Shown here piece after piece: positions 17,701-29,229 of a stretch of 64,000 nt of DNA. A program made the translations under genes and the position numbers. Every line of letters begins with the position of its first letter. The stretch's first letter is position 1. The notes under the pieces are model-generated. The model made no database searches. It was not told the DNA's origin and worked only from the letters and a program-made list of their open reading frames with translations. Source of the stretch: Heliopora coerulea (Eukaryota > Cnidaria > Anthozoa > Scleralcyonacea > Helioporidae). Where the stretch lies: positions 237,501 to 301,500 of the forward strand of contig JASJOG010000243.1 in assembly GCA_030142905.1 (NCBI GenBank). The letters are read 5' to 3'.

Positions 17701-20700
17701 TGTACATACATGCTATGGAGTTAACTTCTTTTAATCTCTTTCATATGATTCATTGCAGCGTTGCAACTCAATTATTACTCACACTACAGATAGGGCTAAA
17801 TTTATGATTCAGGCAGAAAAGCACTGAAAGACAACACAGCACAGTCTCAAAAACACACTTTCAACGAAATATTTCACTTATTTTTAAAATTTAAGAGTAT
17901 CATGAAGTTGAAAGCTCTCACCCAGTCACAGCATGGTTCAGTGCCAACATGAGCAGCAATTGATTGAAATATTGTTTTTATATGTGGCCTAAAAAGAAAG
18001 AAAGAAAGCTATTTTGAAGAAGAAAAATCCAAACTATTTCATCAGTTCAATATGATTGTGCTATTCATATTTTACTCTTTGGCCTGGGTTGGACTTTTAT
18101 TTTGCTTTGGCTAACTCTTGACAATTTTAATGGTTATGGGAGATGTCTCAGACCAGAAGGAGTCAAGCCAATCTCAACTCTTCCCCAGACTTTTATTATT
18201 TTACTCTGGCTAAAGCCAGACGATTTTATGCCTCAAGCAGAGATGCCTAGGACTGGAAAAAGTTCATGTACGATATAAGATAGTTATCATACAAAAGCTC
18301 TATCGTGGTTATGGGTGGATCTTGATCAGCTGTTAGATGAGGGTCAAAATTTGGGAAATTTTACATAGGGTTTCCCTCAAATATAGGACCTTAAGCAAGC
18401 TAGAACAACAATGGCAACTAACCAACAACCAAAATTTAAGAATTGATCAATAACTGATGTTTGTTTTTTGACCTCTAAAAAGTTTGAACCTATGTAAAGG
18501 GGTTCTGTCCAATAGTTTGATGTCAAACTGAACAAACTGCCTTAGCCTCCCCCACATGCTATCATGTTATTGTCATGCTGAACACTTGAAAATGCTCTAG
18601 ATGACATTGTATGATGGACGAGGAAGAAGTTGGAATTACTCTTGAAACTAAAAATTATTCATTCTCTTTGTTTTGCATAAAAAATTGTGTTGTCTGACTG
18701 ACATTGATGTTTCTGTTGAATTTTCTAAAAGTCCCTAACATTAAAAATCAAACCTCCTAAAATGCACCTAAAATCAACATAAAATTGACTTTCTGCATGT
18801 TGTACACCAACAGGACTATGGCTTCACAACTCACCAAGCTTCTGGTGCACCCCCAGGCATTAGTGATGGTCCATAGCGAGCCCCATCTTCTCCACCACTG
18901 ACTCCACTTCCAACAAAAAGAATTCCTTTCTCCTTAAGTGCTTTGCACCGACGCTGTCGAATAGAAAAGGTTATGATCCTATCAGAGTCAAACAGTATCC
19001 AACAGTTGTAGACAAACATGGAAAAAATTGTCGAGTTAATGACAAAAATTAAGACCCAGTGAAGAATGCAGAAAACAGCAATAGTAGCATATGAGATTTA
19101 GAACATATTTGATGCTACTGTTTCATTGCATCTTGCAACAACATCAGAGTAACAGAGTAACATACACAAACCATGCTGGCCATTAAGTCAGGATGGATAA
19201 CAAGGATAATTAATTTTAAATTCTTACTTGTGAGTCTGTATATTCTGAATTTCCACCATCAATAATTATATCACCTTTTTCCAACAATGGTTCCTAAGTT
19301 ACACAGTGAATAATTTATTGAATGGTATAAAATTAATGATTCTAGTCGTTGCTTCAGTGCATCCCATAAGGCATTGGTTCTCAAACACAATGTCCCAGTC
19401 GTTCCTAAGCAGATAACATTATAACTAATCTCCCTCTAAACCTCACATCAAAAATTGTGTTGGGCAATGGACAATACTTGGGTAAACAATTCATGTCCAT
19501 GTTTTGTTTTATTTGCAAGAAGTTGGAATGACTAAAAGAAATTCTAAGTAACATAAACCAGAACTCAGTTCAGACACACATGAAGCAGATGAGACCATTA
19601 AAACAAAATATATAACAGTTTCTATGTGGAATGATAGAATAGTATGTAGTATCATGGTATACATTAGTATAATATATTTGTGATTGTATCTAACCCTTTC
19701 AAAGGACTTTTACTTTGATTAACTGTACATTATTGTCCATTTTCAATTAATGCTCTTTGTTTTGCATAGGACAAGATAGTTTGAACTGGCAAAAAGTTTA
19801 AATAAGTTCTGAAATAAAACAGCTGAGGAATAAACTTTATACCAGCTGATCAATGAAGGCATCCACTGCACTTCCTGCTTTTACCAACATCATAACACGT
19901 CTAGGCTTCTTCAATTTTGAAACCATCTCTTTCAATGAATGTGCACCAATGATCTTGGTTCCTGATAAAGAAATTTGACAAGTCACACTGCTTGATTTAA
20001 ATTGTGCATGTCAGGAAAATTGAGGTCGACACTAAGTGCAATATAAAATAGTATTTAACTGCTGAGAACTGTTCCCATGTCTTCATCCTATAGCTCTAGC
20101 ACTGACTTATGTTTGCAAAACAAGCAGACTTCTCATCTGATGCATACTTGAAATTCAAAAAGTACAACTCAAATTGGTCTTCAGGTATATTTAATTACCT
20201 TTGGCTTCATTTGCTAAAAACCTGTCCACTTTTTCAACTGTACGATTGTAAGCACAAACCTATAAAAAGATTAACACAATGAGATCTGTACTTTACTTCA
20301 GTACAAGAAAGACATATTAGCATAATATTTTAATTATACAGAATATAAACCACTCATAATCTATCAGAGTTAAGTACACTTATTTGAAATTATTTGATTA
20401 TTTCAAATTTGTTCTAGTACAAGATAACCTTTCTACTCCACCATTAAATCCAAACCTTCTTATGTTATAGCATACAGATATCCCAAACAACATATCAATA
20501 AAGCAAATCAAGAGTTCCATTCTGCACTGCTTTCTTGTATTTAGTGATGGTAATGATGACACTGCATCTAACCTATTAGACTATTATATCTTTATAGTTT
20601 TGTTTACTTTGGTGTGCTTTCAAGACATTTCATGCACATTGTGTTTCTTGTCACGTTGGCAGAAGCACATTGTACACACTAGTAACCTTGAATCTAACTT

Positions 20701-22341
20701 AACATTTTTTTTTAATGGTATAATTTACTGTATTGTGCAAGTATGACAATTCATACAATCATAAGTGATTAACTTTTCTATGAGCATGCAGGATTAAAAT
20801 TATTAAACTCATCTTAATTGCATATTTGGTAAAGGTTACAGTTTGACAGCTGATAAGATTCCCAATGAGTGATCTATTTTTTACCAGAGGAGATATATGT
20901 ATCTTCAACTTACATGTACCAGACATTTTCAAAACAAAAATCATGGATTTTGACAATAAAAATAATAAAATTGCCAAAAGTTAACCTGTTGCTGTTAAAA
21001 TCAATTTTACTCAGGTACTACATTTTGTTTTGCTTAACTACTGATACTTAATGTCTACTTTAGGTATATTAACCCACTAATCAAACATTCAATACTGAGA
21101 CAGTATGTTTCCCAATCAGCATAAACCATGCCTGACTGACTTCAGCACCAAATGTAACTTGTATCTTACAACATATACAACATTGCAACATACCAAGCTG
21201 GAATGTCTATACAAACATAGCAAGTAACAATATATCAATTTATAGCTGCTGTATAATTTGCATGCGTGGCTGATTTCTGCATGTTACATAACTTGATTAC
21301 TGTGTTTAATAATAAAAACCTACGTCTGTAAAAGCAAGTTTTCTTACCACAAATTTATGATCATTCATGTTTAGAATAAGATTCTGTCCCTGTGAAATTG
21401 AACGCAAGTGTCTGTTAGTATCTGAACATTTATCAGTGCTACTTCAGCATAATTAACACCACCTGGTACAAATAAACACAGAGGGAAATTTGGTAAACTT
21501 TCAACCAATTACATTTGAGACTTACCATAACAGCAAGCCCAATGAGGGCTATATCGGCTCTATAATGCAAAATAATAAGAGGTATTCACTAGATATGTCT
21601 CAATTGGTTCAATAAAGTATATCTTCGGTTTTCTAGCATGCACAAACTGCTGAACAGTCAAAGATTAACTTAGGTTAGCTCTACATTTCGCACTTCAGTT
21701 GTATCGGATCCAATGTTTTCCATGAAGATGAAAGTAGAGTGCAGTGTAGGCAGTGCTGAACGACGAATAAAAAGCCAAAAGGTTGATGGAACTGTCGAAA
21801 CTTACGAGAGAAGATATTACGAGAGAAGGCCCTTACAGGTTTCACTCCAACGAAAAATCTTCCTTCGAAACCTCAGTATCTCCTCGCGTGAGTTTTTGTA
21901 GTTCTCTTAGCCTTCGCTTGTTTGCGAAAGTAAAACCTTTAACGCCGATTTAGAAAACAATTAGATTCGACTCTAATATTAATTTGAAGTGTGAAGCGAA
22001 GAAGTTGGGTAACGCGACTTAAAATACAAGTTGACTTTATACGTCCCACTTTTGTCGAACTTCGTTTCACTTGAATTAGATAGATTTGCTCAAATAGATG
22101 CACAGTTTGAAGCATTTAGCTCGAATCAATTCGTAATAAATTACAGTCAATTGTAGTGCGTGACATAAAGCCGTCGTCGCAAAATCAGTCCATGATTGAT
22201 TCGAATAGAACGAAGTGCGATGTGTACAGTTACACTTCGGTCCAACTTTGGACCCCAAATGTGTACTGTATGCTCTGAACTGTCTCTCGTTTTCAAAGGA
22301 TGTGAAAATAATGGGTTAAACACTTACTTGGCATCAGACAT
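11730..22341 (-). CDS. PGD: 6-phosphogluconate dehydrogenase, decarboxylating (complete, 18 exons, 484 aa)
   Basis: The enzyme converts 6-phosphogluconate plus NADP+ to ribulose 5-phosphate, CO2 and NADPH in the cytosolic pentose phosphate pathway. Coding exons in transcript order: 22328-22341, 21526-21559, 21348-21389, 20199-20259, 19843-19961, 19228-19293, 18835-18953, 17922-17988, 17248-17316, 16537-16602, 15961-16086, 15611-15674, 15219-15349, 14499-14632, 13546-13645, 12641-12732, 12422-12452, 11730-11849 (TGA). The sum is 1455 nt, all in phase with GT/AG borders. Motifs: Rossmann IGLAVMGQN near residues 11-19, NADP-binding NRT at 35-37, [20 protein letters not shown], the catalytic stretch [17 protein letters not shown] with its lysine and glutamate, and the C-terminal HTNWTGHGG. 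Human PGD has 483 residues. Three introns near the 3' end are filled with simple repeats. It looks intact and functional. Confidence 0.96.
11880..12270 (+). repeat. Degenerate purine-rich pentamer satellite in a PGD intron
   Basis: The + strand is almost wholly A and G, in units close to GGAAA/AAAGG with many variants, for example aaaagaaaggaaagaaaaag. It fills most of the intron between the last two PGD exons (11850-12421). The long lysine/arginine/glutamate frame and its phenylalanine/leucine antisense frames are consequences of the repeat. Confidence 0.8.
12994..13503. mobile_element. Non-autonomous DNA transposon remnant in a PGD intron
   Basis: The left end gcaggcgcgga at 12994 and the inverted right end tccgcacctgc ending at 13503 form 11 bp imperfect TIRs. 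Subterminal GC-rich stretches (ggggagcgtaaggggcg and cgggggagcatgccccc) frame an AT-rich core. The right end is about 43 bp from the donor side of the PGD exon at 13546-13645. No transposase frame remains. Confidence 0.6.
14043..14476 (+). repeat. Degenerate (GATT)n/(GGTT)n tetramer satellite in a PGD intron
   Basis: More than 400 bp of tetramers such as gatt, ggtt, gact and aatt, with runs like attgattgattgattaattg, fill the intron next to the 134 bp PGD exon at 14499-14632. It stops about 20 bp from the exon donor. Confidence 0.85.
14690..15085 (+). repeat. Degenerate (GGTAT)n pentamer satellite in a PGD intron
   Basis: Units of five (ggtat, agtat, ggcat, ggaat) repeat over about 400 bp, clearest at 14820-14885 (tatggaatagtatggaatag). 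A unique stretch interrupts it near 14900-14970. It lies in the intron 14633-15218, immediately following the tetramer-filled intron. Confidence 0.8.
18165..18690. repeat. Two dispersed repeat fragments in a PGD intron
   Basis: Around 18190-18260 the motif tactctggctaaagccagac matches the repeat family also seen at about 6490, 24060 and 3320. At 18651-18678 a 28 bp block ending ctttgttttgcat is identical to 46561-46588. The preceding 50 bp align only loosely, so both are fragments of one interspersed element. Confidence 0.5.
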
Positions 22342-22534
22342 CTTGCTTTTTCCAAGTGCACAGAGATGCTTCTCAGGTCACAATTTCCAGACACACCCGT
22401 CAACCAAGAACTGGACAACAGAAGTGAAGACAGAACAGCTTCCACTTATAAATCTAGGGTTAAAGACTGGGGCGAGCTGCAAGACGGGAGTGGCAAACTG
22501 ATTCTAAACTTTGGAGTTAAAGCTGATCTAAGCC

Positions 22535-22767
22535 TGGCTCTCATATAAACACAAAAATCGTACGATAGTCACACGATACAAGGTTTTTCAGTCATGCGAT
22601 TATCGTACGATTATGAGAACATAACAATCACTCTTATCGTGGAAATTGTGGTAGTCGTGGAACGTGCGTCGTGGAAATAGGTTTGGAGTCTACTTTCAGG
22701 ACTGGTTCTCATATAATCGTAACGATCGTGCAACTATCACATGGTCTTTACGATTATATGAGAACCA
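22535..22767. mobile_element. MITE-like element upstream of PGD
   Basis: Terminal inverted repeats of 14 bp (tggctctcatataa at 22535-22548 and ttatatgagaacca at 22754-22767) match at 13 positions. Internal tcgtacgat motifs are also inverted. It lies 194 bp upstream of the PGD start codon and so is in or beside the promoter. A further outward-facing sub-repeat (ggttctcatataatcgta) occurs near 22704-22722. Confidence 0.65.
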
Positions 22768-22984
22768 GACTTTAGAGACCGAATAAGAATTTCGATTAGG
22801 ATGAGTGTAAAAAGAATTTTTTAATTGTTATCTATTTCAATCTGACGCCAGCGAAATTACCCATAAATCGGTGAAGCCCAAGTGGAGATCTAATCAGGAT
22901 CACGTACAATTAGGTAGAAATTTAACTGCTTAAGGTGCACACTTAAACATTTAAAAAGTCATTATGAAATATATTCAGTAAACG

Positions 22985-23110
22985 TGCTCCTTCGCTCACC
23001 ATCTGGTCTCAGTAGCTCAAAAATTAAGGTTATGTTGAGCGTCTCTCGAAGTCATCAGAAGGTTGCGGGTTTGATCTCCGTCTGGGGTTCAGATATCGTT
23101 TTTCTAAGGT
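22985..23110 (+). repeat. tRNA-like SINE, degenerate copy
   Basis: It has the shared order ctcaccatctg, a decayed A-box region with a short insertion (agtagctcaaaaattaagg), gagcgtctc, then the B-box-like ggttgcgggtttgatctcc and ggttcaga. Better copies of the same family occur at 45382-45478 and 50160-50395. Confidence 0.55.
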
Positions 23111-23121
23111 ATGTTCTGGAA

Positions 23122-23180
23122 CAGTGGTTCCCAAACTTTTCCAGGCTGGCACCCCGTTGGCTTCTCTCCCCCCGTTGGCT
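23122..23180 (+). mobile_element. Possible hAT-type transposon end
   Basis: The sequence cagtggttcccaaactttt at 23122-23140 followed by ggctggcaccccg resembles the termini of hAT (Charlie-like) elements. I did not find a matching opposite end, so this is probably a truncated relic. Confidence 0.4.
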
Positions 23181-23220
23181 CCTCTCCCCCCCCCCACACA
23201 CACATGCGAACACACGTTCG

Positions 23221-23264
23221 GACTTTGACTCCGACTCCGACTCCGACTCCGACTCCGACTTCGG
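23221..23264 (+). repeat. (GACTCC)n microsatellite
   Basis: Five or more copies of gactcc with flanking gactttgact and gacttcgg. It explains the aspartate/serine and arginine/serine frames on the two strands. Confidence 0.85.
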
Positions 23265-23462
23265 ACAACGTAACAAAATAAAGCTAGGCATTCGTTTATA
23301 ATTCTTAAGTCAATTTTATTCTCTATAAACTGCATACGTGTTCCTTTACCTTAGTGTTCATGATATATTTTGTCATTCAGATTTTGTAAAAAACAAAAAG
23401 TTATTTATTAACTGCTCCTAATGCCACCCTGCCGCCCCCTACCGCCCCTTTTTGCCTCACCG

Positions 23463-23955
23463 CTCCCCAGATCTTTCCACTGTTCTAGCAACTAACACCT
23501 TGAAGAAATTGGGATGGAAATGGAATACGCTTCAATGCAGAAGGTATGAACAGTTGTTGTCACTAATTAACAAGTGCATGAGTGGAACATCCCAATTAAG
23601 CCACTTATTTCATGTGTTAAATCGGGACTGTTATGATTTGAGAAGTAATAACACTAAATTGTATTTACCCAAAACAAACACAAATGCCATGAAAAGAACT
23701 CTTGGGTATCGAGGTGCCATGATCTGGAACTCTTTCTCTTATAACAATTAATTACACATCTTATTTTAATAGTCAAGATTTCTAATTTTTACCATTTTTA
23801 TTCTTGTACATAGTGTTTTAGCTGTACATATTGCATCATAATTGTAAATATATTCTCTTAATTATTACGTATTTTATTACACGGCCCTATGAAAAGCAAC
23901 CCCTTGTTGGATGATCAGGTTACCGTGTCTAAAGATGTTTAAATAAATAAATTAC
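23463..23955 (+). pseudogene. 3' remnant of a non-LTR retrotransposon (LINE) with tail
   Basis: The frame ending near 23751 contains YDLRSNNTKLYLPK and KRTLGYRGAMIWNS. This is the usual C-terminal pattern of CR1/L2-like reverse transcriptase proteins (RSNN ... G.RGA..WNSLP). No reverse transcriptase core remains. About 200 bp of 3' UTR follows and ends at 23940-23955 in an aaataaat tail. The element is strongly 5'-truncated and inactive. Confidence 0.7.
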
Positions 23956-24059
23956 ATAAATAAAGAAGAATATCCAACCATCGTCCGTAAAATAAGTCAG
24001 TTGTTGGGAATGAACTGTTCTTGGCAACTGTAACATGGCAACGAAGTACATCTAAGCAC

Positions 24060-24165
24060 CTTCAACTCTAGAGGAGGGAGCTTCCCCTTTGACGAGCAAA
24101 ATCGTCTGTTATTAGCCATAGTAAAATAAGAAACGTTTTACGCCGGCCGGAAAAGAGTTAAGGTG
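24060..24165. repeat. Dispersed repeat copy
   Basis: It reads gacgagcaaaatcgtctgtta followed by gccatagtaaaataa, the reverse orientation of the tctggctaa and ccagacgatttta family seen at about 6490 and 18190. Confidence 0.4.
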
Positions 24166-24376
24166 GTCCTATACATTTAATATTTCAAAAAGTCGATTTT
24201 TTGGAATTATGAAATTTATCATTATTAAACATTACTTTTTCATTCCTCGTTGCTATTTTCTTGATTTCGACAACGCAAAAGGATTAAATATTGAAAAGAA
24301 ATTGCCCATCCTTTTAATTATCCCTTAGCAACCGCCATAGCAACGAATTGTTATTGTGATTTTGGCGCGCATTTGA

Positions 24377-25065
24377 TTGTTTTCTTGGCGAGAGACGTTG
24401 GTAATGGCGGTCAGTCGCAGAATTTGTGGCTGGTTCGTCAAGCATGAAATTCGGCTCCTGCATAACAGTCGCAGCTGGCCTAAGGGACATCATGTAAAGT
24501 CCGAGGATGGCCGATCTGCCAGAAGCCTTTCAAAGCATCGAGAGGTGCCTTTATTCGTCGAGAATTTGCTCCCGACGTGGGCGTTCGAGGCAGAGGTGCG
24601 ACTGAGAGTCGTAGTAGGTTTAGGGCTGTAGGTCTGTGAAAAAATTTTTTGAAAAAATTAGAGTGGCATATCTTTTAGATATGTACGTAGGTCTCTCGCC
24701 TAGTGCTGTCGAAGATATACAGAATTACCCAGAATGCAATAGAGGCATAACATGGCTATAGCGTGATAAGGCTATGCCATCCATGTACACAAGGGCGTGT
24801 TATGCGTGATCACTGCATGCTATTGTGCACGACTCCACAATAAGCGAATCAGTGCGATTGTTTACATGATTGGTAACATGATACGGCTGCAGTAAATGTC
24901 ATAAAGAAATTAGGGATGGAGCCAGGAAAGTACTTTTTAGATGGACTGGAAAAAGCTGACAAGAGACGAGTTCTGAAAGCATATTATAAGAACCGGGACT
25001 CAGCAAAACAGAGCAGAAAAGTTATCCGTGGCAAAAGAAAAAAGAAAAATGACAAGTCAGTGTAG
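24377..25065 (+). pseudogene. Decayed DNA-transposon gene remnant
   Basis: At 24908-25065 a frame reads IKKLGMEPGKYFLDGLEKAD, then a basic tail, and ends in TAG. I associate this style of C-terminus (LGM.PG ... L...D..R) with transposon-encoded proteins abundant in cnidarian genomes. Upstream pieces at 24377-24900 are protein-like in short stretches but broken by stops and frame changes. The family name is not certain. Confidence 0.4.
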
Positions 25066-26728
25066 CAGGAAGGGAAAACATATGAGGCTGGAGCCTTATA
25101 GACTACTATAAGTCCATACATTACTGTCTGAGAAATTTCATTGCTATTATCCTAGTAACAAACGGAATGTTTTACTTTAAAGCTGTTTTTCTCAACTTAA
25201 CAAAGTCGGCCGATTACCAATATTTCATGCAAGGTCTCTCAAAGAATTTGTAAGCAGTTACTATGAAACTTTCAGGAATTATAAAATATGGATGTACCTA
25301 GGAGATGAACCAAAAGAATCTAATTCTGCTGCATAATCATGGAATAATTTACTCTTAAGTCAAACAGCTCATCATACTGGCCACATTGAAAAGGTTAATC
25401 GTTGATTATAGCTACCTTTTAAATAGCAGATTAATGATTTTGGTTCATCTCCCAGGTAATATAATAAGTGATTAATTAAAAGTTATTCCAGACTCATACC
25501 ACCATTAGTTATTTAGTTATCGTGTTTGAAATTTAACCCGATTTTTCACCATGGGGGTAACGTAGCTTGGTAACCATGACAACTACTCTACTATGAATAG
25601 TGTATTTTTGGTCTGGCTAACCCTCCCTCTCACTAGATGCACATAAATTTCCACTTTGTAAAAAAGTCAGAAATTTCCTTATTTTTGTATAAGACCACCT
25701 TAATATGACGGTTTCAGCGCTCATTTGGTTTCCAACTTTGCCGCCTACAGTTATTCCGCTGTTCAAGTAGAAAGCGGACACACTAAAAGTGCAAAAATGT
25801 CTGGATCATCTATTGTTTTTTCTGCAAAGTCATTGAAACTTCACATCCGGTGACCGCTGCTTGGCCAAAACTTGACGGACGGCCGCGAGCCTTTAGCCTG
25901 CTTGCAGCTCGAAATTTCGAAAAGCAGCTGAAAGCAGGCCACAGAGCCTTGTGTGAAACAGCTTTCTCGACTGGTCGTATTGGTTGAAAAATCCTGGCGT
26001 TAATCCCTTGCCTATTTATGTGGCATGTTTGTGCATAAAGTCCATTCTTGTCGTCTATTAAGGTTTCATATACTGATTTGTTGCCCCTGGTCCCTATTTA
26101 AGGCCTTGAACTAGGCTTGTCCTGATCATATAGCAGACTTCGATTGCGGGTCCCTCTTACTATGTGAGCTGAATACAACAACCGGAGTATGCTTTGGGTT
26201 TTTTTTCATTTTCATGCAAACGTTGAATTCCCAAAGCAAATGTATGGACAATTGCTCCGATTAACATTAGAAACAAGATTTCGAAAGACATTCTGGTTGT
26301 AGATGGGCGAAGGAAACCGGTCATTGTTGAACGACATCTAGTTTAATTTATAATCTCTATGGTTTCACCTCACAAAGCCTAGGAAAGTAGTCAGCCTTTA
26401 GTTCCAACATTTGTTATTGCATCATCACATTTAACCGTAGTTGCGTCAAAAGTTGAAAACTAAGGTATCACCATTGTCATATTTGTTTGTATTGACTCTT
26501 TAGAATTTGAAATGTCACGGACATTTTTTCCTCGTGACATCGCAACGACTTGCGACACATTGCAAAATCCCCAGACACTTTTATTAACCTCTTTATTAAA
26601 TATAAACTTTCATTCCTAATAATCTTTCAGCACATTTTTACTTAAAATATTAACATAGCAAGCATCCGTCCCGCACTGTTCTCTCCTTCCTCATTTTATT
26701 GTCCTTTCCACACACCATTCAAAGTCGT
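25066..26728. other. Gene-free stretch with repeat patches
   Basis: A patch near 25600-25650 (ggtctggctaaccctccctctc) looks like another copy end of the tctggctaa family. Around 25860-25950 a GC-richer segment contains the partial inverted motif gcctgcttgcag / gaaagcaggc. The last few hundred bases are probably the 3' UTR of the zinc-finger gene. Nothing else supportable was seen. Confidence 0.4.
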
Positions 26729-28261
26729 TCAATCTTTCTTTTGTCCTGCAAACATTATTACCGAAGTGGCTCGTTTGCTAGATTCGTTTCCGGAGGATTC
26801 AATAGAGGAAAAATGAGGTGTCGCCGCTTTTCTTCCAGACTGCGGAGGCGAGGTTTCACCTCTTTGACCCCGCTCTTCCGATACATTGTGAACAGCGGAC
26901 GTGCGCATTTCCTCATGCACCTCTACGTGTGTCTTCAAGTCTGAGTATTTGGAGAATATCCGGTAACAAAACGGGCACGCGATAACTTCATTGTTCGATT
27001 GGTTTCTTAACTTGTGCATCAGTGTCAAAAATGAAGATTTTGTTGAATCTAAAGATATAAACTTGCCACTCTCGTTCCTCGAACTTCGCCCAGGCGTAAC
27101 AAGTTTGTTTCTGACTGGACGATGTAATTCCTGGCTAAGCAGCTCAACGTCATCAAGCGATTCATGCTGACGTTGCATTCTGCCATCGCGCACTTGAGAT
27201 CCACCGCTTTTAAGTTTCACACCCTTCGAAATCCTGGAAGACGAAGTAATCGTGTTTGGTTCATGACAATGTTTTTTTGAAACATCGTTTTCTCTTAATT
27301 GTGATCCAAACACTGAAGGTTCCTTAGGAACCTCAATGGGAGAGTCTTTGTGTTTGGAAGTAAAGTCCATTTTGGGCGGAGGGTTAATCCGTTTATCAAT
27401 ATATACAGTCGACGACAAGTCTTGCCAAGAATTTTTCACATTGCCCACGTCTTTATTTGAATCAAGCTCCAGTTTGAAACGCTTGTTGATATCGTGGTGC
27501 TTTTCTCTTTGAGTAATAATTTCCAGCTTGCGTTTTTGTCTTGAACTTTCTAGGAACTTCCTTCTGTTCTTATATTCTTCTCCTTCCATTTTTATATTAT
27601 TCAATTTTGTATGTTGCGCTTGATCAGAAGTTGATTTCACACGACGAACAATTTCTTCATTTGTTGCAAAACTTGAATTTCTTGTTTCGTTTACCTTACG
27701 TTCCGCAGAAATCCCTGTGAACATATACTTCCCATGTTTGTTAACGACGGGACCTTCGCAGTTCTTCGTAGAACCTTCGACGTTCCACCTTTCTCTGTCG
27801 TACGCCATTCGGGTAAAATTCGGCAATAGGATATTGTTCAAAGCTTGTAAGTAAGCGCCTTCCGAGTCATGAATTGACCGAAAACATCCTTGGCAAACAC
27901 TCGAAACTCCAAAGCTGGAATAACCACAGCAGCATGTGACAAATGGCTGACAAATAAATGAATTAAAATCTCGGTTAAGCTGTCGAGGAGGTAAATACGT
28001 GGCGTCCTTGAAATCACAAGTTGATTTTGAAGTCCAGTCAATCAATGACTCTTCCGAAGGTTTGACCTCCTCCAGTGCTTCATCTGGTCTGATCCCGTCA
28101 AAACTTTTTTCCTTCACAACGTCTAAGTAATTTAAATATCCAGACGCCCTCTGAAAGGGCGGAGGACGAAGAGTTGAGATTTCCTGCTGTTGACTTATGT
28201 CAAATGGATGACGTACTCTAGGCCAAAATGGCGTACTTTGTTCTCTCTCCAAAGAAGACAT
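26729..28261 (-). CDS. Single C2H2 zinc-finger protein, 510 aa open frame
   Basis: A long uninterrupted frame with balanced composition, unlike the repeat-driven frames around it. It carries one canonical finger: Cys429 and Cys432 with two residues between, then His445 and His449 (C-x2-C-x12-H-x3-H), with context CPFCYRIFSKYSDLKTHVEVH. A Cys-rich patch (Cys104, 110, 111, 112, 123, 126) could form another metal site. Basic, helical, charged segments at about 228-265 may include a nuclear localisation signal (RRKFLESSRQKRK). The rest is polar and probably disordered. The family is not recognised; a nuclear nucleic-acid-binding role is inference from the finger. The first ATG is at 28261. The frame stays open upstream to an acceptor-like site at 28291, and a candidate exon at 29147-29229 would join there in phase, so the true N-terminus may be longer. 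Confidence 0.75.
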   Translation of the reverse strand: MSSLEREQSTPFWPRVRHPFDISQQQEISTLRPPPFQRASGYLNYLDVVKEKSFDGIRPDEALEEVKPSEESLIDWTSKSTCDFKDATYLPPRQLNRDFNSFICQPFVTCCCGYSSFGVSSVCQGCFRSIHDSEGAYLQALNNILLPNFTRMAYDRERWNVEGSTKNCEGPVVNKHGKYMFTGISAERKVNETRNSSFATNEEIVRRVKSTSDQAQHTKLNNIKMEGEEYKNRRKFLESSRQKRKLEIITQREKHHDINKRFKLELDSNKDVGNVKNSWQDLSSTVYIDKRINPPPKMDFTSKHKDSPIEVPKEPSVFGSQLRENDVSKKHCHEPNTITSSSRISKGVKLKSGGSQVRDGRMQRQHESLDDVELLSQELHRPVRNKLVTPGRSSRNESGKFISLDSTKSSFLTLMHKLRNQSNNEVIACPFCYRIFSKYSDLKTHVEVHEEMRTSAVHNVSEERGQRGETSPPQSGRKAATPHFSSIESSGNESSKRATSVIMFAGQKKD

Positions 28262-29146
28262 TCGTTTCCTTTTTGCTGCACCACAGTTTCCTGTCTTCTA
28301 TTAAAACCGTTTATATTTCTCGATGTTGTTAGGTAGCAAGTCTTCTTTTATTACCGGGTAAAGGCAGTTTTTTCGTAAAATGTTATTCAATACCTCGACG
28401 GTCCTTCACTGCCCTAGTCGAATTCGGAAAACGCCTCTTCTAAGGAAGTAATCCAACGATAATACCTCACGGAAGACTTTCTTTACCTGGAAAAAAATAC
28501 GGAAGGGAAATTTGATTGATAAGAGGTAATATCATAAAGGAATAACAAGACAGCAGTGACCTTAAACTTTCGAGAACGGAACCCTGTATTTCATCCATGT
28601 ACAAGAAGCTTGAATTTTGACATTGACTGGAGAACCCAGAGATCAAGGACGTCCTCGTTATATTTATTTAAGCTCGCTGTTTTTTCTACAGAGTTATCCA
28701 CACAACAACGTAACACAAACTTCAAGGTCAGTCTTAGTCCTTCCCACGTGACACACTGAAACCGATTTCTTCCCATTTCTGTTTCCTGTAAAGCTTCGAT
28801 CATCAAAAAAAAATATATCCTGCCTTACAGAATCAAAACAGAAACCAGAACGGGAGAGTTTTTTTTTTTTTTTAACGAGAGATATGTTTCCTATATTATT
28901 CAAACATTTTGGCGAAATTGACGGATTGTTCGCTGGTTTGTTCGCATCTTTCAAGATACACGAATTGAGCTCTTCTTCAGAATAGCTTAACTCTTGAGGT
29001 CAAAATATCTCGTCCAAGTATAACATCGACTCTCCGATTACGATAGCTTTGGAGACGCAAGGTTTGTATAAGCTAAAAGGAACACATAAAAATGTTATAA
29101 CAGGATCGATTTGATGATCCGTGTTTTTTTTAAAGATAAAATTCAC

Positions 29147-29229
29147 CAGTTATTGTGTATCTGTCATTGTCAACAAACTTCCTTCCAGACCTTTGCAAGG
29201 TTACGATACGGAAATCACTCTCTTGGCCA
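29147..29229 (-). CDS. Candidate upstream exon of the zinc-finger gene
   Basis: An 83 nt segment between an acceptor (acttcag) and a donor (gtgaat) is open as GQESDFRIVTLQRSGRKFVD plus DNDRYTIT. It ends with one base of a codon. The segment starting at 28290 begins with two bases and continues in frame into the 510-residue protein. No exon supplying its two missing 5' bases was found. Support is only splice-site shape, phase and peptide look. Confidence 0.3.

Noticed and set aside
28694..28954. Exon reading GNRNGKKSVSVCHVGRTK
   Set aside because: It could also join candidate exon 29147 in phase, but no donor follows in frame and the frame soon stops; two frames are open, so chance is likely.
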